A stretch of 64,000 nt of DNA from Phaseolus vulgaris (GCF_000499845.2 NC_023750.2:9073845-9137844), one strand, 5' to 3'; numbered from the stretch's first letter, positions 11,400 to 23,129 are shown. Numbers and translations: made by a program. The notes: a model not told the origin generated them from the sequence alone.

Positions 11400-12480
11400 T
11401 GTAACCTAAAAAACACCCCTTCAATACTACATATTTTGGATCAATAAAATAGTTGTAGTGCAACCTAAAATAGACCCCTTTAGCACTAGACCATTTTCGC
11501 TTAATCCATATTTTTTTGTGCAAGCTAAACTGGACCCGTTCAGCACTGGACCATTTTCACTTAATCCATATTTTTTGGTGCAAGATAAACTGGACCCGTT
11601 CAACACTGGACCATTTTCGCTTAATCCATATATTTTGGTGCAAGCTAAATTGGACCCGTTCCGCACTGGACCATTTTCGCTTAATCCATTTTTTTCTTGT
11701 GCAAGCTAAACTGGACTCGTTTAGCACTTGACCATTTTCGCTTAATCCATATTTTTTTTGTGCAAACTAAACTGGACCCGTTTAGCACTGGACTATTTTC
11801 GCTTAATCCATATTTTTTTGGTGCAAGCTAAACTGGACCTGTTCAGCACTGGACCATTTTCGCTTAATCCATATTTTTTTGGTGCAAGCTAAACTGGACC
11901 CGTTTAGCACTGAACCATTTTCGCTTAATCCATTTTTTTTGGTGCAAGCTAAACTAGACCCGTTCAGCATTGGACCATTTTCGCTTAATCCATTTTTTTT
12001 TTGTGCAAGCTAAATCGGACCCATTCAGAACTGGACTGTTTTCGCTCAATCCAATTTTTTTGGTGCAAGCTAAACTAGACTCGTTCAACACTAGACCATT
12101 TTCGCTTAATCCAATTTTATTTTATTTTTGTGCAAGGTAAATTGGACTTGTTCAGCACTGGACTGTTTTCGCTCGATCCAAATTTTTTGGTGCAAGCTAA
12201 ACTGGACCCGTTCAGCACTGGACCGTGTTCGCTCAATCCAATTTTTTTGGTGCAAGCTAAACTGGACCTGTTCAGCACTGGACCGTTTTCGCTCAATCCA
12301 ATTTTTTTGGTGCAAGCTAAACTAGACCCGTTTAGTACTAGATCGTTTTCGCTCAATCCAATTTTTTTGGTGCAAGCTGAACTGAACCTGTTCAGCACTA
12401 GACCGATTTTGCTCAATCCAAATTTTTTGGTGCAAGGTAAACTGGACTCATTTAACACTGGACTATTTTAGTGTGACCCA
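11400..12480. repeat. Central ~60-bp tandem array, about 17 units
   Basis: The unit carries GTGCAAGCTAAACTGGACC, then CACTGGACC and TTTTCGCTTAATCCA. It recurs every 60-62 bp from about 11457 to 12430. All units point the same way, so this is the loop of the palindrome. Units on the right favour TCGCTCAATCC and those on the left TCGCTTAATCC, suggesting local amplification. The unit length is close to a multiple of three, which gives spurious ORFs on both strands. Confidence 0.9.
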
Positions 12481-13489
12481 AAAGGCACCCCTTCACCACT
12501 GGACATGTTTGGCTCAAACGATATTATTAAGTGCAAGCGGAAAAACATGAGTGCTTAAATACAAGCAATATTGGCCTTTGGGTGGAACCAAATTACGTGT
12601 GTCAAGTGAAAAGGCATCACTGCTAAGAGCACTCACATAATTCTTGGATTTAGAAAAATCTTCCGCATTCTTATTTCCAAAATAAATATTTGAGTAACGA
12701 TTTTTAAAAGAAATAAAACCTAACATTTTGTAAAAAAATATATTTTTTGGGGATAACCATGTACACTTTTATCTTACAAAATATATTCAATATGGTCACA
12801 AAATTTTCATACCAACATATACAACCCACCCATTGCATTAAGTGGGTGACTGAACATCTACCACCATTGTTCAAGAATACATAACAAAATTGTACACATG
12901 CATTCATAAACTCCATCCTGAATACATTGTCACATTCGTCAACATTTACTTAGAGCGTTGTTTTTTACCTGCAAAGGAATAACAAAGATGACTTCAAAAC
13001 ATCTTGATGTATAACAAATTTAGTTAATAAAGAGATTGAAATAAGTTATAGTAGAAATAACTTAATGACCTAAGGTGCACTTCAGTGGTGTGAACTATTC
13101 AAATTATTATCTAATGATGTTAAGAGCGAAACAAACCCAATATAAGGATTGCTTGAGACCTAAGAATGGATACAATATCATTAGTTATTATTACATATTA
13201 TTCATTGTTATACATCATTCGAAACAGTTAAGTTCTTCAACAACATATATATTTTGTAGGTACCCCCTCAACTGGATTACGTATCCCATTAAATGTATTT
13301 AGGTTGACTTCAGTTAAACCCATGACCTTTGAACACATAACTTCTGAATTGGCAGGCTCGTCTGTGGCCTATAGCAAGTACAAGTAACTTCAATTTAAAA
13401 AAATTCGTGCATACTTATATGGATAAGAATTGTTTTAAGAAATGGAAATTAAATCAAATGTCAAATATGTTATGCATTTTACTAACAGG

Positions 13490-14700
13490 CACAAGGGTCA
13501 CCACAACTAGTCACCCTCTAAGTTGAGTGAATTTTTGTGCCCACTTCATACTGCTCATGCCCCTATAAAGATCTCAATTAAACCACTATCTCCCCACCTC
13601 ATGCCCCACAACCAAAAAGAACACTCACTTCCCATTTCCAAAAAAAAAATCCATGGGTATGTGTAGGAAGTGTAATGTGGGTCACCACATATTCCCTCTA
13701 GGGTCACCACATAATGTTACTCTCTAAGTTGAGTGAATTTTGTGGTTACTTCACACTGTCCTACTCTCATGGCCTCTAAAGAACTCATTTAACCCACTTT
13801 CTCCCCATCTCGTGCCCCTCCCCAACCAAGAGGAACACTCACTTGACATTTCCAAAAAAACGTTTCCCTGAGTCTGTGCAGGAAGTGTAATGTGGGTCAC
13901 CACATATCCTTACTAAGGTCACCACATACTGTCACCCTCTAAGTTCAAGGAATTTTATGCTCACTTCACATGGGTCTATCTCTCATGGCCTCTAAAGAAC
14001 TCATTTAACCCACTTTCTCCCCACCTCGTGCCCCTTCCCAACCAAGACGAACACTGACTTCATATTTCCAGAAAAATTTTCCCTGGGTCTCTGCAAGAAG
14101 TGTAATGTGGGTCACCACATATTCCTACTAGGGTCACCACATACTCTCACCCTCTAAGTTCACTGAATTTTTGTGCTCACTTCACACTGCTCTACACTCA
14201 TGGCCTTTAAAAAAATCATTTAACCCATTTTCTCCCCACCTCATGCCCCTCCCCAACCAAGACGAACACTCACTTGACATTTTCAGAAAAAGGTTTCCAT
14301 GGGTCTGTGCAGGAAGTGTACTGTGGGTAACCACATATTCCTACGAGGGTCACGACATACTGTCACCCTCTAAGTTCAGTGAATTTTGTGGTCACTTCAC
14401 ACTGCTCTACACTCATGGCGTCTAAAGAATTCATTTACCCCACTTTCTCCCCACGCTCATGATCCTCCCTAACCAACACGAACACTCACTTGACATTTCC
14501 ATAAAAAATTTCCATGGGTATGTGCAGGAAGTGTAATGTGGGTCACCACATATTCATACTAAGGTCACCACATATTGTCATCCTCTAAGTTCAGTGAATT
14601 TTTGTACTCACTTCACACTGTTCTACACTCATGGCCTCTAAAAACCTCATTTAACCTATTTTCTCTCCACCTCATGCCCCACCCCAACCAACCAGAAAAC
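13490..14700. repeat. ~215-bp tandem repeat in the right arm, about 6 copies
   Basis: This is the inverted counterpart of 9840-10590. The reverse-complement landmark TCTCCCCACC or a close variant recurs near 13594, 13800, 14017, 14231, 14448 and 14662. Six units here against about 3.5 on the left show that the arrays changed size independently. Confidence 0.85.
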
Positions 14701-15764
14701 TTTATTAGTCTATTTTACCATTTTTCACATCTAAATTCAATAATATAACTTAATATAATCTTCATTCTACATAGACAGTCACAATATCTTATTAAAATTT
14801 CAGAATTATTTGGCATTTTGCTACTAATGCAATACTTTTAATGTGGTTCGTGGATTAAGGGTTACATAGAATAGTGACACAATTTACCACAAAACAGTTT
14901 GTTGAGGAAAACATGAATTGGGCAGTTTTTGTCTCTTGATTATTTCCCAGTAATAGCAAACTTTTGGCTACCATTGTGTTTGATTATAATATGTTCTAAT
15001 ATATTTAATCTGCATAGAGAACAAAAATAAGGTTTTCTTACCATAACTTTCAACTACTGAACTTGTTTATGTGCGTAATATAATGAGAGTGGGTTCTTCT
15101 CAGATTAAAATATGCAGAGATAACTTCACATAATCATATTTTCATTTCTTAAGTAATAGCTGTGAATAAATTAGGAACATACAATTTCAACCATCGACAT
15201 TAAACAATTGCCTTAAAACATTTGGTTCCTCGTCAACCTAACATTCCAAAGAAAGACTCTGCATTATTTACATACCAAAACACATATATGCAATAATCAC
15301 TCACAAGATTCACAAATTCCAAAGAATCATTCTGCATTATTTATATATTAAGGCACATATATGCAATAATCACTCACATGATTATCTATTCAAAGCAAGA
15401 CTATGCATTATTTATACACCAAGACACATATATGTAATAGATACTCATACAAGGATTAACTATATGCAATATCAGTATATAATGACCTCTCTCTTTGCCT
15501 ATATATTCAATAGTGACTAAATTCACAATAGAGTCTCCATATTTGGACAACTCATACCAACATCATTTTTCTTTACAATATCATAGCTTTAAAAAAAGGC
15601 CTGTTTTGGAGAAAAAAAATTCTGAAAAACCATGCATATTTACAGAAACTAAGGACACCAAAATATATACAGTTTAACAGTATATTCCACAAAAAATCAT
15701 CATACTCTAGAAAAATAAGCAAATACTAAACACAAACAAAATGTATTACCTTTGGTCACCAATA

Positions 15765-16030
15765 CCACCACCTAACCACCGTCAAAACAGCTGCACCCAC
15801 CACCATGACAAACCACTGTCAAAACAGTCGCACCCACCACCACGACCAACCACCGTTAAAACAGTCGCACCCACCACCACGACCAACCACCGTCAAAATA
15901 GGCGCACGCACTACGACAACCAACCACTGTGAAAACACGCACACTTACCACCACGACCAACCACCGTTAAAATAGCTCCACCCACCATGATGACCAACCA
16001 TCGTGAAAAGAGGCGCACCCACCACTACCA
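15765..16030. repeat. CA-rich minisatellite in the right foldback arm
   Basis: About seven units with the core CCACCACGACCAACCACCG, the inverse of the left-arm minisatellite at 8616-8790. Confidence 0.7.
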
Positions 16031-16262
16031 CCATCAACGTTCGAAGAGAATGCTTGAGGAGAAGGTGGAAGAGGATGTGGAAGAGAAGAGGGGAAACGGG
16101 AAACTGAGAGGTGCAACCCCAATTTCTAACCTAATTTCTCAATGTCACCAAGAACACCCAGATGACCTATTTTCAGAAGACAAATAAACTATTATTTTCT
16201 TTGCCACATCAGCAATTGTATGCTGAAGCAACGAATTTGGGGTTGTTCAAAAATCGGGACTC

Positions 16263-16271
16263 TATACAATA
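16263..16271. repeat. 9-bp target-site duplication, right copy
   Basis: TATACAATA, identical to 8349-8357. Downstream sequence resumes colinearity with copy B. Confidence 0.85.
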
Positions 16272-17391
16272 TAGTGTTACTTTGTTGTGAGACATATAAT
16301 TTTGTATACTTTTTTGTTGCTTTGACTACTCAATATGTAAGGACCCCCACCCCAAGTCTTCTGTAAAAACACTCAAAGAAAATCAGTTTAATATACTAAG
16401 TAAAATAGATTTATGAAGTTTCTGCGAAAATTCATCTAAAAAAAATTGCTTGCTTTGTGAAAATAAATTACTTTGATTTTAAGGTTTTCACTCCATAATA
16501 CTCACACCCAAAGTATCTGATTATTCTATGTGCATATCCACAACATCACTTAGTCCATCCATTTTTTAAATTTTTATTTTAATCTAACAAACAAGAAATC
16601 ACATTTCCTCTTTAAAAGTTCTAAATTAGGCTGTGTGCAGCAGCAAGTGATTAATTTCCTCATCATAATTGATCAATGGTTTCGTGTCAACTACAACAAT
16701 ATAATCATGCTTTCTGAGATAAATGTGAAATACTATTATATTGGTAGAAACATATTAAAGGGGAAAACATATTAAGCAAGATACTTTGCAATAGTGTCTA
16801 TTTAACTGAGACTATGGTTCCCTCAAGGATATACTCACCTGCAGAAACTTATTTCCTTATTACAAAAACCAAATGACTAAGGAGATTGACTAGGGATTCA
16901 CAAGATAGTTCTGCACCAACTCCTCTATCTTCCAATTCTGGAGGGATCAAGTTCTGTACTGATTGTTGGAGCCTCAAATTCAGATATAATATTTTAAGTA
17001 TTTATTTTCATCAACCTTGCAAATAAGTCCAACTTCTGGTTCAGGGTTGAAATTTTTACAAGTCCAAGCTCTGAGATTTTTAGACCAATTACAATTACAA
17101 GAATCTTTCCGACTTGTTGCTGAAATTAAAGAACGGATTCAGGAAGAGCAGTTAATGAATAAATGGTGTTAAATATGCCTGGTGGAAAGCTGAAACTGCC
17201 ATGTTCAGGGATCACTGATTCAGGTATTTTGAACAAAAGTATGCTTAAGTATTCAGGGAGGGGCCTTTAACTAAGGCCAAGAAATGCCTTTTAGTTACTA
17301 TAAAATAATTTGCTAATTTGCATAACTCACAATTAAAATTCAATCTTCTTTACAAATCATCATTAAAAGGTTCATCAAACAAGTTGAATAT
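16272..17391. other. Copy A spacer, 3' flank of the WTF1-like fragment
   Basis: Colinear with 48546-49640. The part nearest the WTF1-like fragment also resembles 51170-51420 downstream of the complete gene. No coding gene is seen. Confidence 0.55.
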
Positions 17392-17869
17392 TGTACTGAA
17401 CCAGAGCGTTGGGCTCGGTGCTCAGGTGATCGGACATCGGCACCTGTATGGAGCAGGTCAATTTGGTGGTCTGGTCGAGTTAATAGGCCACGTAAGTGGA
17501 CCCCAAGAATGTGTGTGCTGAAACCCGTATATATGCAAGGCCTAATCAACGAAAAAGTGCATATGGTGTGTATAATACATTTGGGTCTAACACAAGTAAA
17601 TATCCCCTAAAGACGCCTAGGCCGAAGAGCGCTAGGGTTTTCAGGGATCAGCTGCATGCATGATACTTAAAGGCTAGAGCGCCTACAGTGATGACAGATG
17701 GGCCCCATAATGCTGGTACATGAGTTGGTACCCTAGCGATCATGTTGTTAAGATTATGCACTCCAAGGAGAAAGATTTCGTGCGGTTGTTACACTAAGAT
17801 TGTGTGACAACGTAACAGACTATCCTCCCATCAAACCTGCTTTCACTCGAGATAAGGTTCTCGTGATGA

Positions 17870-19455
17870 CTTGGGGAAGGCAATAGCGATAGCGATAGTA
17901 GGGGAGTTCCCGATGCCTATTCCTCATCTACTAGTTGCCCATCTACGACAACTTTACATAATCCTGTCTGGGAGAGATCCAGCTCAAGGTGCACGCAGGT
18001 GACTTGGGCCATGGCATCTTCAAAGACTTTCGCTTAGGAATCAGCGGCATCGCTCATCAGCTCGTCCTTGGTCTTCTGTAGGAGCTCATCCTTCTGCACC
18101 AGCTCCTCTTTCTGCCTGGCCACCTCCTCGTCCCTCCCAACCAGCACTCCCTTCAGCTTCTCCACCTCAGTGCGGAGATCGTTGTTTCTTGCATATAGCC
18201 CCAAGGCCTCTTGGGACTTCCCGAACAAGAGGGCATTGGTCTCTTGGTGCACTCTCCGAAGCTCCTCCACCTCTAGTGTAAGTCCGGTGACTTTTCTTTT
18301 GATCCCTACAACTTGGAGGGCTTCTTCCTTGGCCAACTCCTTCGCTTTCCACAGCTTGGAGAGGAGAAAGCAGTTCGCGACTAGGGTTTTCCCCAGTTGC
18401 CTTGTGGCGTGCTCCATCAATGGACCCTCTTCCAGGTTCTCCAGTCTTCCCTTAATTTTGGAGGAGAGCAACATCTTGTGAAGGAAGGAAGTTGGGTCTG
18501 AGGAGGGGTCCCACTGATCTCCCTCTGAAGCACTTTCTCCTCTACCCTCCTGCACCGCAATGTCGTGAGGAGGGGAAGGGCTGGGTGGGAAATCCCGGTA
18601 GGAGGGAGCCCGGTCAGCTAAGGTGGAGTGGACAGAAACTTCCGCAACATCTGTTCGCTTCCTCTTGAAGACGAGTCCAAAGCAGGTTTCCTCGTCTTCA
18701 GAAGGGGCGACTTCAACCACTGCCTTTAGTTTTTGACCCTTGACAAAAGGGGATTGGGTGGTCTTCTTTTATTTAGCCAGAGCGGCTAAGTTCTTTCGCT
18801 ATTAAGCGTCCAACATATTGTCTGCATGAGAAAGAAAACAAAAAAGAGTTAAGAAAACAAATAAGAGTTCAGAAAACACACACATGCAATATATTGCTAG
18901 CAGGAGTAAAGGGAAGGGGGATACCAATGTATTGCTTAAGGCCTGTAGGGTTGTACTCATTCTTTATCAGTTCAGTAATGCTAAACACTACCTTGAGGTT
19001 GGAAAGAAAGTCATACACCTCTCGTTCTCGCTAGGGTAGGTCTTCAAGACATTTGGGTATTTTGAATTTGGGTTCCTTAGTCCAATACAGTGGGAACCCT
19101 TCCTAAAGGCTTGGATCGTTATCATTGCAACGAATTTTGAAGAATTTACCCTTGAAGTCTTTGTATGATTGTTGGAAGAGGGTCAACAAAACTCTCCCCA
19201 CAACCCCGTTGAAGCTCACCCACAGCTTATGACCTCGTCGCTTGGCTTCGAAGAAATACAGGAACACATCCACTGATGGCAGATGGCCAAAGTGGTGGCA
19301 CAAGATGGAAAAACCCCGAACAAACGCCCAGCTATTTGGATGTAGCTGGGCAGGGGCGATGTTAATTTCAGTAAGAAGAGCTCTCTCCAAACTGGGAAAG
19401 GGAAGGCGAAGAAAAAGTCTTTTGAAAACGATAGAGTAGATAAAGCAGAAAGAGC
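17870..19455 (-). pseudogene. Antisense-ORF protein of a Tat element (Transposase_28/PF04195-like plus coiled coil), decayed
   Basis: Two blocks align with the ORF at 35940-37860. One is 19103-19390 (RALLTEINIAPAQLHPNSWA, then a VDVFLYFFEA-like stretch). The other is 18034-18720 (228 aa), with an acidic FKRKRTD segment and a C-terminal Glu/Lys/Leu-rich coiled coil. The intron-flanking part is missing or disrupted. The orientation is opposite to the LTR transcript, as in the other element. The function of these antisense products is not established; the gypsy-type transposase domain name is historical. Confidence 0.65.
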
Positions 19456-19915
19456 TCTCTGGTCAGCTCGGTGGTCTAGTCGAGTTAATGGACCACGTAA
19501 GTGGGCCCCAAGAATGCGTGTGTTGAAACCCGTATATATGCAAGGCCTAATCAACGAAAAAATGCACTTGGTGTGTATACTACATTTGGGTCTAACACAA
19601 GTAAATATCCCCTAAAGACGCCTAGGCCCAAAAGCGCTAGGGTTTTCAGGGGTAAGTTGCATGAATGATACGTAAAGGCTAGAGCACCTACAGTGACAGA
19701 TTCCCCCATAATGTTGGTACATGAGTTGGTACCTTGGCGGCCCTGCTGTTAAGATTATGCACTCCAAGGAGGAAGATTTTGTGCGGTTGTTACACTAAAA
19801 TTGTGTGACAACGTAACAAAATGTCCTCCCATCAAACCTGCTTTCACTCGAGATAAGGTTCTCGTGAGAGAAGGGTTGTTACAATGAAGTAACCTAAAAA
19901 TAGTCTATAAAAGGG

Positions 19916-19923
19916 ACTCGAGA
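19916..19923 (+). promoter_or_regulatory. LTR TATA box
   Basis: TATAAAAG lies within the right LTR about 180 bp before its end, placed as expected for an LTR promoter in the plus orientation. Confidence 0.55.
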
Positions 19924-20100
19924 TCTCTGATAAAGGTACACCATTTCTATGACTGATATTATTTACCTACTCATTGTTTTTTAGCTCAATACTGACTCTA
20001 TCGTTCCAACATCCCAGGGAAAGAGAAAATCCAACAGAGGCAGACGGAGTCACAACCTTTTCCCAGAGTCAACCGACAACCAGGTCAACCGGCAAGAACA

Positions 20101-20480
20101 AATACCAGAAGCGTGGTGTAAAGCACTCATCACAAATCAGCCAGTACAAAATCAAATTTGATGGTAGATGTTTTCTTGTATGAAAAGTCCAAGCTTGAAA
20201 GCTCTTGTGGAGATCACCATTGTTCTCTGGAAGGCCATCAGGGAATGGAATATAAGGATAAGGACCCCTTCATCATTCTGTCTCAAGTCTTTAACTTGTT
20301 TAATTGTCCTTCCTTGTCCATCTCTAGTATTTCAGCATCTTCACCAAAATCTGGTGGCAAACTATCATTGTATTCATCTTTCCAGTCATCGTCATCATTA
20401 ACATCATCAAATCCTTTGTCACTTATTAAATTATCAACTTCTTCCATTCACTTTTCTTCCTCTTGATAACTTTCATCTTT
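20101..20480 (-). pseudogene. WTF1-like gene 3'-end fragment, copy A
   Basis: Colinear with the 3' end and 3' flank of the complete WTF1-like gene (about 51420-51800). It keeps the acidic Asp/Glu/Ser stretch coded near 20330-20450 and the downstream GTGTAAAGCAC block. The PORR domain is absent. The flank is interrupted by the Tat derivative at 17392-20100. It cannot make the full protein. Confidence 0.7.
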
Positions 20481-20689
20481 TCTTATGGTTAGGTTAGGAA
20501 TGGGGGAACGAGGTGACTGTGGCTGAGTCTATGATTGTGACTGAGTGAGTCGAAACTTCAAACTCATTGCACTAAGCTTTCACTGAGATGAAAATGAAGA
20601 AGAGTGTTTGTGCGTGTGAGTGGAAGCACCAATAAAACCCATAACACAACATTCTTACAACGTTTAAAACTCAAAATGGATTAAAAGGT

Positions 20690-21332
20690 TTGACCGGACA
20701 GATTACACCGTGTAAACGGTGAAGCCCACCTGTTTATACGGGTTACTGATCAATTGAGTGCCAATGGAGCAGTAGTTCCTTCTTCATTTCCTACATTTCA
20801 CTTGAGAAGCCCAATGATTTTGTATCATTTTAAATATCAGGGCAACCATGTCTAGAATCACTTTTGCACTTCAGTTTCTAATATTCTCTATTTGAAGATT
20901 TCAACCCATACTTGGTTATAGCATTAGTCAAGAGTTTTCTACACTCAACCTCTGAAGTGCCATTTATATTTATCTACTGCATATCTCCACTCAGAAGTTT
21001 ACTAGAAATACCAATTGAAATTGCAGTCACTTGCTTATCACCGGTAAGAACCCAAACCTTGATTCCTACTTGCCAAATGGAGTCAGTGGCTTGTGGTACT
21101 CCCTCCTGCAGCTTGTCCTCGATTCTAGTTTTTCCAAGAAGCTTTACATTCCACTCTATAAGAGCCACCATTTGACGTAATTTTTCAGCTCGACCAAAAC
21201 TTATTAATCGAATATAAACCACCCAAAACATAAAAGGTTGCACTAGTATACACAATGTAAATACAAAAGCCCAACAACATCTTGAATAGTAAAAGACTTA
21301 CTTTCTCACCAAATGGGTGTTGCTATTTACCT
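20690..21332 (-). pseudogene. ALA1-like phospholipid-transporting P4-ATPase fragment, copy A
   Basis: The minus strand encodes a recognisable piece of the P-domain region: [12 protein letters not shown], then [12 protein letters not shown] and SIGISSKLLSGDM (20974-21255), followed after a stop by residues resembling the stretch upstream of the PLALIIDG motif. Plant P4-ATPases are about 1150-1200 aa; under 150 aa remain, with a stop after GDMQ. The phosphorylation site and the flippase membrane part are absent. The block ends at 21332, where Copia sequence begins. Confidence 0.8.
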
Positions 21333-21679
21333 GACATCCATTTGATGAACCTTTCTATCTTGAGGTATGTCAACAAGCTCCCAAGTTTTGTTCTTCTCAA
21401 TCATATACAACTCTTCCTCCATTGCCTTTTTCCACTTTGGGTCATTGATAACTTCTTGGTGATCAGCAGGTTCTTTGTGATCAGCAGGTTCACATACTAC
21501 AACGTTACATCTATGATATATGTTAGAGAGTAATCGATTCCCTTTAATTTATGGATCATCTTCCATTTCAGTATTTTTCTTTGTTGAAAATACTGTCTGC
21601 TCCTCCTGAAATAGATCTAACGAGAAACTTTTGCCTCTCATTTGTACCTTAAACAGTTCTTGTCCTGTAGCATCCTTGA

Positions 21680-22855
21680 TCAAACAGTGGTTATCTTCAA
21701 AAAACACCTTGAAACCTTTTGTAGCAACTGACCAACACTCAATAAATTTTGGTCTATGTTAGGTACATATAACACATCAGTAATAGTTTTAGTACCTGAA
21801 TGTGTTGCTACAACAATGGTTCCCGTTCCTTTTACAAGAACGTGACCCCCATGACCTATCTTGACCTTTGAAATTTTTGAAGGCTTCAACTCCTTGAAAA
21901 TTTCTTTTTCATAAGCCATGTGATTTGTGCATCCACTATCAATTAGCCAAGATGCACTTGAAATATTGTTGGAGAAACCAGTTGCAACGAAAAGTACATC
22001 ATCCTCCTCATTTGCAATTTGAGCATCTACATCTTGTTGCTCACTTTGGTTTCTACAAATGACTGCTTCATGTCCAATTTGATTGCACTTGTTGCACTTA
22101 GCATCAGGTCTTCTCCAGCACTTAAACGGTGGATGACCTAACTTGTTGCAATGCTTACAAGGAGGATAATTTCTACCTTTGTTTCTCCAACCACCTTCAT
22201 GTTTGGCTGGTAAGGCTCCTTCTACTGCTCCATCTTGTCTCATGGCTCTCCTTTGTTCTTGTGCTTGAAAAGCATTTAAGAGCTCTACAAGAGAAATCTT
22301 TGATAGGTCCTTTGTATACTCCAAGGTTGTTATGGTGGCTTTAAACCTCTTTGGAACTGTTACAAGCAGTTTTTCCACAATTCTTGAATCATTTAACACA
22401 GATCCAAGCAACCTTACTTTGTTGGCAATGCTTAAGAGTCTATCAGAATACTCTTTTACGGATTCTGACTCCTTCATTCTCTGCAATTCAAACTCCCTGA
22501 TTAGATTCAAGGCTTGCATTCCACGAATCCTCTCATCACCTTCATATTCTGCATTGAGGTAATCCCATATTGCTTTTGTTGACTTCAAGGACATTATCCT
22601 TGTGAATACCATAGGAGATACAGTTGCAAATAGGCAAGCTTTTCCCTTTTATCTCTTCATCTTCTTTTCCTTCTGTGATTTTATTTGTTCCACCGTAGGG
22701 TTTTCTGGAAGGGACTGAATTTTATAGTCCTCTTCTACAACTTCCCATAAATCCAATGCTTCTAGGTAGGTCTCCATACGAGCAACCCACATTTGATAAT
22801 TGTCTCCTTCAAAGACAGGTGGTGCCATTGCTGAAAAATTGGAACCTCCTTCCAT
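21680..22855 (-). pseudogene. Copia gag-protease polyprotein fragment
   Basis: The frame opens at 22855 (MEGGSNFSAMAPP, a common Copia gag start) and has one in-frame stop near 22650 before continuing from 22612. Visible parts are the gag UBN2-type region, two CCHC-like zinc knuckles (CKHCNKLGHPPFKC and CNKCNQIGHEAVIC), and the aspartic protease motif WLIDSGCTNHM with the downstream LYVPNIDQNLLSVGQL segment. It ends near 21680 in unrelated codons where integrase should start. It is not functional as a polyprotein. Confidence 0.85.
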
Positions 22856-22896
22856 TGATGCATTCTACTAACCTCACAAATCCCTCAAGAAGATAA

Positions 22897-22908
22897 CTCG
22901 GATACCAA
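22897..22908 (-). other. Copia primer-binding site
   Basis: The minus strand reads TTGGTATCCGAG one base after the LTR end. It resembles the plant initiator-Met tRNA complement TGGTATCAGAGC, with mismatches. Confidence 0.6.
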
Positions 22909-22909
22909 T

Positions 22910-23129
22910 TGTTGGTGTTGATGAATAAAGCAAAGCAAGATATATTATTATCTTTTCTAACAATTACATTTATAGTACTTGTCGTGTTGTAACTGACTCT
23001 TAAATGATTTTATGAGCAGTTACTTATAAATATTAATTCAAAAACTAAAACAGAAGAATAAAATATCACATGCACTTATGTGCATTTATGTGCATTTATA
23101 TGCATTTACAAAAAACACAATATCCAACA
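22910..23129 (-). repeat. 5' LTR of the deleted Copia element
   Basis: 220 bp bounded by TGTTGG and CCAACA inverted ends. The next bases at 23130 are receptor-kinase exon sequence. Confidence 0.7.

Larger units (their letters stand above)
8358..16262. mobile_element. 7.9-kb foldback Mutator-like element with multi-kilobase inverted arms
   Basis: The element is a long imperfect palindrome. The left arm (8358 to about 11290) pairs with the right arm (about 12480 to 16262), and a tandem array of about 60-bp units lies between. Matching landmarks include the TTGGGGTTGCAC block (8518 and 16115), the GGTGGTTGGTCGTGG minisatellite, the 9060-9860 block against 14680-15480, and 10640-11170 against 12490-13050. 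The outer termini are similar but diverged (CAGCATACAA in both). A perfect 9-bp target duplication and an empty paralogous site establish it as an insertion, and 9 bp is the Mutator/MULE size. I see no transposase, so it is non-autonomous. All ORFs in it are low-complexity repeat translations. Confidence 0.8.
17392..20100 (+). mobile_element. Internally deleted Tat-lineage Ty3/gypsy element
   Basis: The element begins TGTACTGAACC at 17392 and ends GGCAAGAACA at 20100, flanked by AATAT (17387-17391) and AATAC (20101-20105), a near-perfect 5-bp target duplication. It splits sequence that is continuous in copy B near 49650. Two partial LTR blocks (17392 to about 17870 and about 19460-20100) share a long stretch around CCTAAAGACGCCTAGGCC. 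Only remains of an antisense ORF lie between them; gag and pol are gone. The LTR end resembles that of the complete element at 34680-45044 (GTCAACCGGCAAGAACA against its counterpart), so the two are related. Confidence 0.75.
21333..23129 (-). mobile_element. Deleted Copia element with a short 220-bp LTR
   Basis: In minus orientation the 5' LTR is 22910-23129 (begins TGTTGGATATTG, ends CACCAACA), followed by a primer-binding site (22897-22908). Gag-protease comes next (22855-21680), then the start of reverse transcriptase (about 21480-21340, with residues like NKTWELVDIPQ). Integrase and most of RT are missing, as is the 3' LTR. The LTR sits inside the first exon of a third receptor kinase copy. 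Confidence 0.75.

Noticed and set aside
11427..12471. ORFs of 65-113 codons with repeating NGSSLACTKK- or LNPIFLVQAKLD-like units
   Set aside because: They come from the ~60-bp tandem array, whose period is divisible by three. They appear on both strands in several frames, as expected of an artefact.
9840..14700. CRISPR-like spaced repeats
   Set aside because: Repeats are contiguous and long, with no uniform unique spacers, and the organism is a plant.
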